Source: an uncultured Fibrobacter sp. (GTDB taxonomy: Bacteria > Fibrobacterota > Fibrobacteria > Fibrobacterales > Fibrobacteraceae). Taken from it: a stretch of DNA of 32,717 nt. The stretch is from NCBI RefSeq assembly GCF_900316465.1, contig NZ_ONDD01000025.1, positions 1-32,717 of the forward strand. Reading direction: 5' to 3'. The position numbers and the translations under genes were made by a program. The notes below the pieces were generated by a model. It saw only the letters and a list, made by a program, of their open reading frames with translations. It was not told where the DNA came from and ran no database searches. Below, one piece after another: positions 14,385 through 22,328 of this stretch. The first letter of the stretch is position 1, and each line of letters begins with the position of its first letter.

Positions 14385-15611
14385 TTAGCCGAAGAGTCGG
14401 AGGACGCGCTTGATGCCTGCGATAAAACGGTCGATGTCGCGCTTCAGGGTGTACGCGCCAAAACTGAGTCGAAGCGTGGCGTCGACGCCGAAGCGGTCCA
14501 TGACAGGTTGGGCGCAGTGGTGCCCGCTGCGGACGGCTACATTCTCTTCGTCGAGAATCATGGCGGCGTCGCTTACGGCGATGCCGTCGAGTGTAATACT
14601 GATGAGAGCGCCGCGTTCCTTCGGGTTGCCGAGAACTTTCACCTGCGGAATCTGGGCGAGTTGTTCCAGCGCATACTGCGTAATTTCTTCTTCGTGCTTG
14701 CGGATGTTCTCGATGCCTACGGTGTTAATCCATTCAATGGCCTTGCCGAGCCCGATGACTTCGGCAATCATGGGCGTTCCAGCCTCAAAGCGGGCGGGAA
14801 CGTCGGCGTATGTCGTCTTTTCGAAGGTCACGTTCTTGATCATTTCGCCACCGCCGTGCCAGGGGGGCATGCTGTCGAGAACTTCGTACTTGCCATAGAG
14901 TACGCCTACGCCGGTAGGGCCGTACATCTTGTGTCCGCTGAAGGCGAGGAAATCGCAGTCGAGCTTCTGCACGTCGATCTTGATGTGGCTAGAACTCTGG
15001 GCGGCGTCAATCAAAATTTTGGCTTGCGGGGCGAGCTTGCGGACGGTCGCGATAATTTCTGCAATGGGGTTCACGGTACCGACGGAATTGCTCACGTGGG
15101 CGACAGCCACCATCTTGGTACGCGCATTCAACAGCCCGGGAAGCTTGCTCAGGTCTAAATCGCCGCTGTCCAAAACGGGAATCACCTTGATCTTGGCGCC
15201 CTTCATTTCGGCGACAATTTGCCAGCTCACGATGTTGGCGTGATGCTCAAGTCCGCTAATCAGAATTTCGTCGCCGGCTTCGAAGAACTTGCGACCATAA
15301 CTCCACGCCACTAGATTGATGCTTTCGGTGGTGCCGCGGGTGAATACGATTTCGTCTTCGGTTTTGGCGTTGATGAACTTGGCCACGTTCTTGCGGGTGG
15401 CTTCAAATGCTTCGGTAGTGCGAGCGCTCAGGCGGTATACGCCGCGTTTTACGGAACTGTAGTGCTCGCGGTAAAAGTCGTTCATTACGTCGATGACGCA
15501 GTCGGGCTTTTGCGTGGTGGCCGTGCTGTCCAAGAAGGCGAGCGGCTTTGCGTCCTTATCGCCTGCGACGAGCATCGGAAATTCGTTGCGGATTTTTTCA
15601 GCATCAATCAT
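14385..15611 (-). CDS. Group II cysteine desulfurase (CsdA/SufS type)
   Basis: A 408-residue PLP enzyme that takes sulfur from cysteine as a persulfide. Visible residues: H123 in LEHHAN, D202 in IDAAQSSSHI, the PLP lysine K228 in AFSGHKMYGPTGVG, and the persulfide cysteine C366 in RSGHHCAQP, the short-loop form of SufS/CsdA. Sequence alone does not separate SufS from CsdA; the neighbour tcdA favours a CsdA-like job in tRNA modification, while no suf genes are near. The TATATT -10 box at 15624-15619 is only 7 bases before the ATG, and no ribosome site fits between, so the mRNA is probably leaderless. It heads an operon with tcdA and dtd. Confidence 0.93.
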   Translation of the reverse strand: MIDAEKIRNEFPMLVAGDKDAKPLAFLDSTATTQKPDCVIDVMNDFYREHYSSVKRGVYRLSARTTEAFEATRKNVAKFINAKTEDEIVFTRGTTESINLVAWSYGRKFFEAGDEILISGLEHHANIVSWQIVAEMKGAKIKVIPVLDSGDLDLSKLPGLLNARTKMVAVAHVSNSVGTVNPIAEIIATVRKLAPQAKILIDAAQSSSHIKIDVQKLDCDFLAFSGHKMYGPTGVGVLYGKYEVLDSMPPWHGGGEMIKNVTFEKTTYADVPARFEAGTPMIAEVIGLGKAIEWINTVGIENIRKHEEEITQYALEQLAQIPQVKVLGNPKERGALISITLDGIAVSDAAMILDEENVAVRSGHHCAQPVMDRFGVDATLRLSFGAYTLKRDIDRFIAGIKRVLRLFG

Positions 15612-15618
15612 GCGCCCA

Positions 15619-15624
15619 AATATA
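15619..15624 (-). promoter_or_regulatory. -10 box of the cysteine desulfurase operon, leaderless layout
   Basis: TATATT read on the minus strand, followed by TGGGCGC and the ATG. Transcription would begin at or within a base or two of the start codon. The same 7-bp spacing occurs at pilT (18735). Confidence 0.55.
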
Positions 15625-15699
15625 GAAAATGCAAAAAGGAATTTTCTGTACCGGGCTATATGTTTGTTTTATGACTGGCTATAAACCGCTAATCACTGT

Positions 15700-15736
15700 C
15701 TACTTCTTACTGCCTACTTCTTACTTTTTCTATATT
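15700..15736 (+). promoter_or_regulatory. Promoter of the secreted FISUMP gene with tandem repeat
   Basis: The 12-mer CTACTTCTTACT occurs at 15700-15711 and again at 15714-15725, just upstream of a TATATT -10 box at 15731-15736. The repeat covers where a -35 element would be. The leader would be about 22 bases long. Confidence 0.45.
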
Positions 15737-15764
15737 TGTTGCGGAATTTTTTGTGAGGGTTAAA

Positions 15765-17186
15765 ATGAAAATTCTTAGAGGTGTGTTATTTTTGGGAGTT
15801 CTTGCTTTGGGCGCTACAACTACATTTGCCCAGCCGGAACTTCGCGATGCTATTGATAATGGCGATATTGCAACAGCCCAGAAGATTGTGAAGAAGGGCG
15901 CTGCCGAAGAAATCTATTGTGGCAAGCTTTCGCCTACCGATGCGGTCAAGGTTTACGAAAAAATCTTCAAGGCCATGCCTTACGAATCGTTCTCGAATTG
16001 CCAATCGCAATTCTCTTACGGTTACGGCACCAAGGTTTGCGCCAACGCCAAGGCCATGGATGCATGTACCGAAGTGATTTCATTCTTGCTCCTGGAAGGC
16101 GAATCGGGCAACACGAAGGCTCTTGAAACTTTGGAATCGGTGGCTAAGGTTGCCCTGAAGACGAAGGGCTATTCCAAGCCGGTCAAGGTTGACGCCGACA
16201 CAAGCATTTGGGTACCTTGCCCCAAAAAGAAGGGCGAAGCCCGTGACAAGTGCATTGAAGAATGCTATGAAAAGGCTGGCAGCCTACGCGACACCATTCG
16301 CGAAGCCGCTTGCGCTACCAAGCCGGAACACTTTGTCGATACGACTATCAAGGTGACGGTTCCTTCTCCGCTTTACGAAAAGCTCCGCAAGGGCTTGCTC
16401 GAAGGCTACTGGAAGACTCCGAAGAGCGCTGCTGAAAAGTATTCGAAGATTATGCAGGCCTCTGCCAAGGCTCTCTCGATTCCGGATACGGCGATCATTA
16501 ACCTGGCTTACGTAGACCGCTGGGCCGACAAGCACAAGGCCGACTCTACGGCTCTCCCGGGTGGCGAACTCTTCCGTTTCTGCACGTCTTGGCAGCCGGC
16601 GGTGGACTCTATCTTGGGTGCCAAGGAATTTGAAACCCGTTGCCCGGTGTTCGAATCGTTCGTGGACAATCGCGATGGCCAGACTTACAGGGTTAAGGAA
16701 ATCAATGGCACGCGCTGGTTTGTGCAGAACTTGAACTTTGCCATCGAAGAAAATTCCATGTGCTATGACCGCGAAGAAGAAAACTGCGCTACTTATGGTC
16801 GTCTGTATACGCAAGAAGCTGCTTTGACGGCTTGCCCCGAAGGCACTCGTCTTGCAACCGATGACGATTGGAAAATGCTTGAAATTTATGCCGGTGGTGC
16901 AAATGAAGCGGCAGTCCGCCTGCGTAGCAATGGCTCTGATGATTATGCCTTTACGGCCATGTTCGGTGGCTATGCTAACAAGAACGGCATCTCGGTGATT
17001 CAGGGCGAAGGTGCTTATTTCTGGACGAGCAAGGATGTGGGTGACGGTCGCGGTATTGCACGCTCCATGTTCAACACCGACAAAGAAGTGTCTGCTATTC
17101 CGGTTGACAAAAAGTTCTGGCTCTCTGTGCGCTGCGTCGTGAATGCGGCTCCTGCAGAAGAATCCGCTCCCGCTGCCGCCGAGTAA
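15765..17186 (+). CDS. Secreted protein with C-terminal FISUMP domain
   Basis: A 473-residue protein. The start is ATG 15765, with GAGGGT upstream; the GTG at 15753 is part of that ribosome site. The first 22 residues are a clear signal peptide (MKILRGVLFLGVLALG, cleavage after TFA). Residues about 24-290 form a cysteine-containing, helix-rich region of unknown function (for example CPKKKGEARDKCIEECYEKA). From about 302 on is a FISUMP domain: FVDNRDGQTYRVKEINGTRW, FVQNLNF, YGRLYTQEAAL, CPEGTRLATDDDW, YFWTSK and SVRCV. The end is Ala/Glu/Pro-rich (EESAPAAAE). It should be periplasmic or exposed outside. No binding or catalytic role can be assigned. epmA follows after 6 bases, probably on the same transcript. 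Confidence 0.88.
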   Translation: MKILRGVLFLGVLALGATTTFAQPELRDAIDNGDIATAQKIVKKGAAEEIYCGKLSPTDAVKVYEKIFKAMPYESFSNCQSQFSYGYGTKVCANAKAMDACTEVISFLLLEGESGNTKALETLESVAKVALKTKGYSKPVKVDADTSIWVPCPKKKGEARDKCIEECYEKAGSLRDTIREAACATKPEHFVDTTIKVTVPSPLYEKLRKGLLEGYWKTPKSAAEKYSKIMQASAKALSIPDTAIINLAYVDRWADKHKADSTALPGGELFRFCTSWQPAVDSILGAKEFETRCPVFESFVDNRDGQTYRVKEINGTRWFVQNLNFAIEENSMCYDREEENCATYGRLYTQEAALTACPEGTRLATDDDWKMLEIYAGGANEAAVRLRSNGSDDYAFTAMFGGYANKNGISVIQGEGAYFWTSKDVGDGRGIARSMFNTDKEVSAIPVDKKFWLSVRCVVNAAPAEESAPAAAE

Positions 17187-17192
17187 CTAGCA

Positions 17193-18143
17193 ATGTCTTT
17201 TAAGCCGACCTGCGACCGCGATTCTTGGGTAAAGCGTCAAGCCTTGATGAACAAGGTGCGTCGCTTCTTTGAAGGTCGCGGAGTGCTTGAAGTGGAAACG
17301 CCGACGCTTTCGAATGCGGGCGGTACCGATCCTCAGCTAGACTACTTTGAAGTCGAGGGCGAGCATTTCATGATGACGAGCCCCGAGTTCCACATGAAGC
17401 GCTTGCTTGCGGCAGGTTTCGGTGATATCTTCCAGATTACAAAGTCTTTTCGCAAAGATGAATTCGGTGCCCACCATAACAATGAATTCAGCATGGTGGA
17501 GTGGTACCGCGTCGGCATGCCGCAAGAAAAGTTGATGGACGAAGTCGAGGCGCTCGTTTCTGAAATTATAGGCAAACCGATTAACGCTCGCCGCACGCGC
17601 TGGATTGATGCGTTCAAGAATTATGCGGGCGTGAATCCGCTGACGGCTTCGGGCGAAGAATTTGCCGCAGCCTGTACGGTCCGCGATATCCCGCTCCCGG
17701 CCGATGGCACGACCATGTCCCGCGAAGACTGGTGGGATTACCTGATGGTGTTTGCGGTGGAACCCGAGCTAGCCAAGAACGGTCCCGAGTTCATTCTGGA
17801 TTACCCGCAGTCGCAAGCGGCTCTCGCGCAAACGTATGTGGGCGAAGACGGCTACACTTGGGCTCGTCGATTCGAACTGTTCGTAGACCAGGTGGAACTT
17901 TGCAACGGCTACACGGAACTTACCGATGCTGCGGAACAGCGCAGGCGCTTTGCTGCGGATCTTGAAATCCGTCGCGGCATGAACAAGCCGCAACCGCCGA
18001 TTGACGAAAACTTCTTGGCGGCGCTTGAATCGGGAATGCCCGCCTGCTCTGGCGTGGCGCTAGGTCTAGACCGATTGTTTATGTTAGCAATGGGAAAGTC
18101 CGAAATCAAGGACGTAATTCTTTTCCCGAGCCCTATTGCTTAA
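17193..18143 (+). CDS. epmA: Elongation factor P lysine ligase (PoxA/GenX)
   Basis: A 316-residue class II LysRS-like catalytic domain without the anticodon-binding domain, the hallmark of EpmA, which puts beta-lysine on elongation factor P. Class II motifs are present: motif 1 around VLEVETPTLS (31-40), motif 2 FRKDEFGAHHNNEFSMVEWY (86-105), motif 3 GVALGLDRLFML (287-298). It starts 6 bases after the FISUMP stop without a strong ribosome site, so translation is probably coupled. Its partners efp and epmB are not in the window. The 3' end overlaps the convergent thioredoxin gene by 11 bases. Confidence 0.93.
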   Translation: MSFKPTCDRDSWVKRQALMNKVRRFFEGRGVLEVETPTLSNAGGTDPQLDYFEVEGEHFMMTSPEFHMKRLLAAGFGDIFQITKSFRKDEFGAHHNNEFSMVEWYRVGMPQEKLMDEVEALVSEIIGKPINARRTRWIDAFKNYAGVNPLTASGEEFAAACTVRDIPLPADGTTMSREDWWDYLMVFAVEPELAKNGPEFILDYPQSQAALAQTYVGEDGYTWARRFELFVDQVELCNGYTELTDAAEQRRRFAADLEIRRGMNKPQPPIDENFLAALESGMPACSGVALGLDRLFMLAMGKSEIKDVILFPSPIA

Positions 18144-18663
18144 GGGCTTTTTCAATTAACTTTCGCATCTGATTCTCGTCGAAGTCGCCGACGTTGATTT
18201 TCACGATGCTGTCCTGTGGGTTCACAAGGTAGGTCACGGGAATGACGCCCGGGTTGCCGAGTGCATTCATCATGTCGTAATTCCAATGGAATGTTGTCCA
18301 CTTGATGCCTGCGGCCTTGTTGTATTTTGCTCCGATTTTAGGCGAGTCGTCTTCGTTCACCATCAAAATCTTGAAACCTCTGTCGGCAAATTCTTCGTCA
18401 AGTTTCTTGAGGTGGGGGAGCTCGGCGCGACAGCCGGGGCACCACGAGGCGGTGAGTGCGATTAGGGTGACCGTCCCTTTTTCGGCTTGATAAGTTGAAA
18501 GACTTCCGTCAAGAAGTTTCCCTTTGAAATCGGTGATTTTGGTGGGTGCTGCCTGAAAGTGTTCCTGCCCGCATGCAGAAAACAGGAATGCCGTTGCCAA
18601 AAGCAGCGTGCAAACCGCAGAAAAAACACCTCGTGAGGAGGTTATTTTACGCCCAAGTTCCAT
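18133..18663 (-). CDS. TlpA-like thioredoxin-fold lipoprotein
   Basis: A 176-residue protein with a lipoprotein signal: hydrophobic residues 13-29 and lipobox LFSAC with the lipidated Cys at 31. The mature part is a thioredoxin fold of the TlpA/ResA kind: active site WCPGC (C75, C78), the inserted strand FKILMVNEDDS, and the cis-proline loop VIPVTYLV. It would be tethered to a membrane facing the periplasm and reduce disulfides, possibly in cytochrome maturation or general redox care. No partner gene is near. The TATTAT six bases before the ATG and the lack of a ribosome site hint at a leaderless mRNA. Confidence 0.88.
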   Translation of the reverse strand: MELGRKITSSRGVFSAVCTLLLATAFLFSACGQEHFQAAPTKITDFKGKLLDGSLSTYQAEKGTVTLIALTASWCPGCRAELPHLKKLDEEFADRGFKILMVNEDDSPKIGAKYNKAAGIKWTTFHWNYDMMNALGNPGVIPVTYLVNPQDSIVKINVGDFDENQMRKLIEKALKQ

Positions 18664-18734
18664 TCTAGAATAATAAAATAGCGTTTTTTTGAAAAAATGT
18701 GCGTTTTTGATGAAAAAATTGGCCTTTTTTAAGT

Positions 18735-18740
18735 TATATT
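18735..18740 (+). promoter_or_regulatory. -10 box of pilT, leaderless layout
   Basis: TATATT is followed by the seven bases CTTAAGC and the pilT ATG. No Shine-Dalgarno fits, and the protein N-terminus begins exactly as in other PilT proteins, so the start codon is not in doubt. Confidence 0.55.
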
Positions 18741-18747
18741 CTTAAGC

Positions 18748-19815
18748 ATGGCATACAATATTCAAGATCTTCTTTCTGAAATGGTCCAGCGTGGCGCTTC
18801 TGACTTGCATATTACGGCAGGTGCGCCCCCTCTCATTCGACTTTCCGGCAAGCTCACGCCTATTGGCGAAGACAAGCTGAAACCGGACGAAACCATGCGC
18901 ATGACCTATAGCTTGATGAACGAAGGCCAAAAGAAGACGTTCGAACAGCAGAAGGAATGCGACTTTTCTTTCGGTATTGCAAACCTCGCTCGTTTCCGTG
19001 CGAACGCTTATTTGCAGCGCGGTTGCGTGGCTTTGGCCTTGCGTATTATTCCGCTTGAAATCAAGACCTTTAAGGATCTCGGCCTCCCGAAAATTATGGC
19101 CGAATTCACGACCCGTCCGTCTGGCCTTGTGTTGGTGACGGGTGCTACCGGTTCCGGTAAGTCTACGACCTTGGCTGCCATGATTGACAAGATCAACAAG
19201 GAACGTCACGACCACATTCTGACGGTGGAAGACCCGATTGAATTCTTGCACAAGCATCAGGGTTGTATGATCAACCAGCGCGAAGTCGGTAGCGATACCA
19301 ATAGCTTTGCCCAGGCGCTTAAGATGGCGCTTCGTCAGGACCCTGACGTGGTGCTTATCGGCGAAATGCGTGACCTTGAAACGATCCGTGCCGCCCTTAC
19401 CATTGCAGAAACGGGTCACTTGGCTTTTGCAACCTTGCATACCAACTCTTGCGTGCAGACCATTAACCGTGTGGTTGACGCGTTCCCGAAGGGTGAACAG
19501 CAGACCGTGCGTACGCAGCTTTCGTTCGTGCTGCAGGGCGTGATATGCCAGACCCTTATGCCGCGCATTGGCGGTGGCCGCGTGATGGCTTACGAAGTCA
19601 TGAACGTGACTCCGGGTATTCGTGCCCTGATTCGCGATGACAAGGTGCACCAGATTGAATCGATGATTGAAATCGGTCAGAAGTTCGGTATGAACACCAT
19701 GAACATGTGCTTGTGCGAACTGGTGAAGAACCATAAGGTTGACCGTTTCGACGCGCTTGCCCGTTCTCCGAGTCCGGACCAGCTGGAACAGTTGTTTGTG
19801 AAAGAAGGTGTGTAG
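18748..19815 (+). CDS. pilT: Type IV pilus retraction ATPase PilT
   Basis: A 355-residue secretion ATPase. The N-terminus MAYNIQDLLSEMVQRGASDL is PilT-like. Walker A is GATGSGKST (132-140), the Asp box includes VEDPIEF (160-166), Walker B is VVLIGEMRDLET (201-212) and the His box HLAFATLHT (224-232). The C-terminal GIRALIRDDKVHQIESMI corresponds to the conserved AIRNLIRE region of PilT, which separates it from PilB. PilT powers pilus retraction and twitching. pilC follows after 3 bases. Confidence 0.95.
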   Translation: MAYNIQDLLSEMVQRGASDLHITAGAPPLIRLSGKLTPIGEDKLKPDETMRMTYSLMNEGQKKTFEQQKECDFSFGIANLARFRANAYLQRGCVALALRIIPLEIKTFKDLGLPKIMAEFTTRPSGLVLVTGATGSGKSTTLAAMIDKINKERHDHILTVEDPIEFLHKHQGCMINQREVGSDTNSFAQALKMALRQDPDVVLIGEMRDLETIRAALTIAETGHLAFATLHTNSCVQTINRVVDAFPKGEQQTVRTQLSFVLQGVICQTLMPRIGGGRVMAYEVMNVTPGIRALIRDDKVHQIESMIEIGQKFGMNTMNMCLCELVKNHKVDRFDALARSPSPDQLEQLFVKEGV

Positions 19816-19818
19816 CTT

Positions 19819-21021
19819 ATGGCAGAATTCCTTTATAAGGCAACCAATAGCCAGGGTAACAATTTCGAAGGTACCCTGGAGGCTAAGGATAAGGCTGAAG
19901 CCGAAGCGCTCTTGATGCGCAGACGCCTCATCATTGTAAGCCTCAAGAAAAAGCCGACTGAAATCAAGATCAAGATCGGTTCGGGTATTAAGCCTGCAGA
20001 AATTGCCCGCTTTACCCGTATGTTCTCTTCGATGAGCTCTGCAGGTCTTCCGATGTTGCAGTGCTTGAACATTCTTGAAACACAGTGCGAAAACCCGGAA
20101 CTCAAGGCTGTGGTCCACAAGATTACGCAGTCGATTAACGGTGGTTCTTCGTTGGCTGATGCCTTGGCCCAGCACCCGAAAGTGTTCAGTACCTTGTATA
20201 CGAACATGGTGGCTGCAGGTGAAGCGGGCGGTATCTTGGATGGTATCTTGGCCCGTTTGGCAGAAACTCTTGAAAACAACGAACGTCTAAAACGCAAAGT
20301 GAAAAAGGCTTTGACTTACCCGGTGATGCTTATTATCGTGGGTATCTTGGTGGTGATTGCACTTATGACCTTCGTGGTGCCGACGTTTGCTGAACAGTTC
20401 GCGGCATTGGATGCAGAACTGCCGGCTCCGACACTTGCGGTGATGGGTATTTCTGACTTTATCCGCGATAATGGTGCGTTCCTATTTATTGGTGCAATTC
20501 TCTTGGGAGTTGGCTTCAAGGTGGCCATGCGTGTGCCTGCGGCCAAGTTTGCCTGGGACGGATTTATGCTGAAGGTGCCCAAGCTAGGTGACCTTCAGAT
20601 TAAATCAACAACGGCTGGTTTCTCGAGAACGCTTGGTACTTTGTTGAATGCCGGTGTGTCCATCATGGATTCCTTGAAAGTGGTTGCCTCGACAGTGACG
20701 AACAAAGTGGTTGAAAAGGGTATTAATAAGATTGCAATCGGTATTGCCGGTGGTAAGAGTATTGCCGATCCGATGCAAGATACAGGACTTTTCCCGCCCA
20801 TGGTGATTCAGATGACTGGCGTGGGTGAAAAAACAGGTAACCTGGGCGGCATGCTTTTGAAATTGGCAGACTTCTACGATGAAGAAGTGGACGCTGCAGT
20901 GGATTCCGTGGTGGGCATGATGGAACCTTTGATCATCGTGTTCCTTGGTGGCGCTGTCGGTGGCCTTCTAATTGCAATGTATATGCCGATGTTCTCCATG
21001 AGCGATAACGTCAAAGGATAA
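19819..21021 (+). CDS. pilC: Type IV pilus inner-membrane platform protein PilC
   Basis: A 400-residue protein of the PilC/GspF family with two repeated cytoplasmic four-helix domains (residues about 60-165 and 265-370) and hydrophobic segments at about 168-187, 218-236 and 372-392. Family signatures are FTRMFSSMSSAGLPMLQCL, LYTNMVAAGEAGG and the related FPPMVIQMTGVGEKTG in the second half. It is the membrane platform on which PilT acts. No pilB or pilin gene is next to it, so the rest of the pilus system must lie elsewhere. An unusual palindrome-rich spacer with a terminator follows. Confidence 0.95.
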   Translation: MAEFLYKATNSQGNNFEGTLEAKDKAEAEALLMRRRLIIVSLKKKPTEIKIKIGSGIKPAEIARFTRMFSSMSSAGLPMLQCLNILETQCENPELKAVVHKITQSINGGSSLADALAQHPKVFSTLYTNMVAAGEAGGILDGILARLAETLENNERLKRKVKKALTYPVMLIIVGILVVIALMTFVVPTFAEQFAALDAELPAPTLAVMGISDFIRDNGAFLFIGAILLGVGFKVAMRVPAAKFAWDGFMLKVPKLGDLQIKSTTAGFSRTLGTLLNAGVSIMDSLKVVASTVTNKVVEKGINKIAIGIAGGKSIADPMQDTGLFPPMVIQMTGVGEKTGNLGGMLLKLADFYDEEVDAAVDSVVGMMEPLIIVFLGGAVGGLLIAMYMPMFSMSDNVKG

Positions 21022-21055
21022 AATTTCGCTTGTAAACTTCGCGATAGTTCGTCAC

Positions 21056-21094
21056 AACTTCGCTCACGTACGATTTTGTACGCTACGCGAAGTT
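21056..21094 (-). repeat. Palindromic element with TAGCGTAC core, copy 1
   Basis: Outer arms AACTTCGC and GCGAAGTT enclose CGTAC-gatttt-GTACG. On the minus strand the core reads GTAGCGTAC-loop-GTACGTGAGC, nearly the same as the core at 21370-21391, while the outer arms differ. Confidence 0.5.
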
Positions 21095-21173
21095 GATTCC
21101 TGCTCTCGCTCGTTTCCAAGCAAAATTTTGTTTAAGGTTTCTTCGCAGGTCTTTCGACAAAATCTCGTATTTG

Positions 21174-21205
21174 AAAAAAGGCGGACTTTGGTCCGTCGTT
21201 TTTTT
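21174..21205. terminator. Terminator after pilC, possibly bidirectional
   Basis: CGGAC (21182-21186), loop TTTG, GTCCG (21191-21195), flanked by a run of A on the left and a run of T on the right, so it can stop transcription from either side. It lies about 150 bases after pilC and also about 230 bases before the pflA stop. Confidence 0.75.
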
Positions 21206-21360
21206 GTTATAGATCTTTCGTTCAGAAGCGAGCGAGGTCCTAATCTATATCTTGAAACGGAAACAAGTTTCTGACAAGATATGATTACGACATCCTTCGA
21301 CGAACAATGGGCGAAGCCCATTTCCCGCGCTAAAAGCGCGGAGTCTCAGTAACAAAGAAC

Positions 21361-21397
21361 GATTTGGTATAGCGTACTTTCGTACGTGAGCCAAATC
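21361..21397 (+). repeat. Palindromic element with TAGCGTAC core, copy 2
   Basis: Outer arms GATTTGG and CCAAATC enclose TATAG, CGTAC-tttc-GTACG and TGAG. The core matches copy 1 at 21056-21094 read on the opposite strand, but the arms are unrelated. Confidence 0.5.
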
Positions 21398-21431
21398 GTG
21401 ATGCAGTATTGCGATGCTTATGGACGGAAGA

Positions 21432-22166
21432 TTAGATTCCTAAAATCTTCTTGGCGTTTGCCACGCGCTCCGCGGTGGGAGATTTGACGTCTTTTAGCAC
21501 GTAGTCGATGCCGAGTTCTTGGTACTTGGCGAGGGCCAGGGCGTGGTAGGGGAGGACTTCGACTTTTTCCACATTGTGGAGTGTGTCGATGAATTCGCGA
21601 GTCTTGATGAGAAGTTCGTCGTTGTCGCTCATGCCAGGCACAAGTACGTGGCGGATCCAGATGGGCTTGTGGATTTCGTCGAGGTAGCGGAACATGTCGA
21701 TGATGTTCTTGTTGTCGTGTCCGGTGAGCTTTTTGTGCTCTGCTGGATCGATGTTCTTGATGTCGACGAGCAGCAAATCTGTTGCGGCCATGAGGCGCTT
21801 GAATTTGCCGAAGTAGGGCTCGTTACGAACAAAGTTTACACCCGAGGTATCAATGCAGGTATGCACGCCTGCGGCTTTTGCGGCTTCAAAGAATTCAATG
21901 AGAAAGTCCATTTGCGAGAGTGGCTCGCCGCCGCTCACGGTAATGCCGCCGTCTTTGCCCCAGTAGCTCTGGTAGCGCAAAGCCTTCTTTAAAAGATCTT
22001 GTGCGGATATATCGTATGCTCCGGCTTTGTCGCCTTTGAAGTCCCACGTTTCTGGGTTGTGACAGAACTGGCAACGCATGGGGCAGCCTTGCACGAATAC
22101 GACAAAACGCACTCCGGGTCCGTCTACCGAGCCAAAGGTCTCTAATTTATTGATTCGTCCGAGCAT
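21432..22166 (-). CDS. pflA: Pyruvate formate-lyase activating enzyme
   Basis: A 244-residue radical SAM enzyme that puts the glycyl radical on pyruvate formate-lyase. The cluster motif is C28-x3-C32-x2-C35 in GCPMRCQFCHNP. GGITVSGGEPLSQ, the DTSG stretch and LLLVDIKNID fit PflA. The length matches the family. The target, pflB, is upstream on the same strand but separated by an antiparallel GH16 gene, so the two are not in one compact operon. A TAAATT six bases before the ATG and the lack of a ribosome site suggest its own, possibly leaderless, promoter. Confidence 0.95.
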   Translation of the reverse strand: MLGRINKLETFGSVDGPGVRFVVFVQGCPMRCQFCHNPETWDFKGDKAGAYDISAQDLLKKALRYQSYWGKDGGITVSGGEPLSQMDFLIEFFEAAKAAGVHTCIDTSGVNFVRNEPYFGKFKRLMAATDLLLVDIKNIDPAEHKKLTGHDNKNIIDMFRYLDEIHKPIWIRHVLVPGMSDNDELLIKTREFIDTLHNVEKVEVLPYHALALAKYQELGIDYVLKDVKSPTAERVANAKKILGI

Positions 22167-22328
22167 GAAATAAATTTAGAATTTGAAATGGGCTGTTTTC
22201 TTGAAATTTGGCGTATTTTTACCATATTTGCTAAATACTGTTGATACAGTTGTGCCTGATTTGTGCTTCGCGTCCTACCACGGGTCGTTTAGCGAAGGTA
22301 TATTTAAAAACAAGAAACGAGGTTTACT

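Larger units (their letters stand above)
21022..21431. other. Gene-free spacer dense in palindromes
   Basis: Between pilC and pflA no credible gene is seen. The stretch holds a chain of hairpins: AACTTCGC/GCGAAGTT (21056-21094) around CGTAC/GTACG; the terminator at 21174; a nested one at about 21243-21287 with ATATCTTG/CAAGATAT arms; ATGGGC/GCCCAT near 21309-21323; CGCGCT/AGCGCG near 21328-21342; and GATTTGG/CCAAATC (21361-21397) again around CGTAC/GTACG. Confidence 0.6.

Noticed and set aside
18742..20175. A 477-codon minus-strand frame opposite pilT and pilC
   Set aside because: Same codon-bias artefact; both sense genes are certain by motif.
21022..21431. A CRISPR array among the intergenic repeats
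   Set aside because: The palindromes differ from one another and there is no regular repeat-spacer period.
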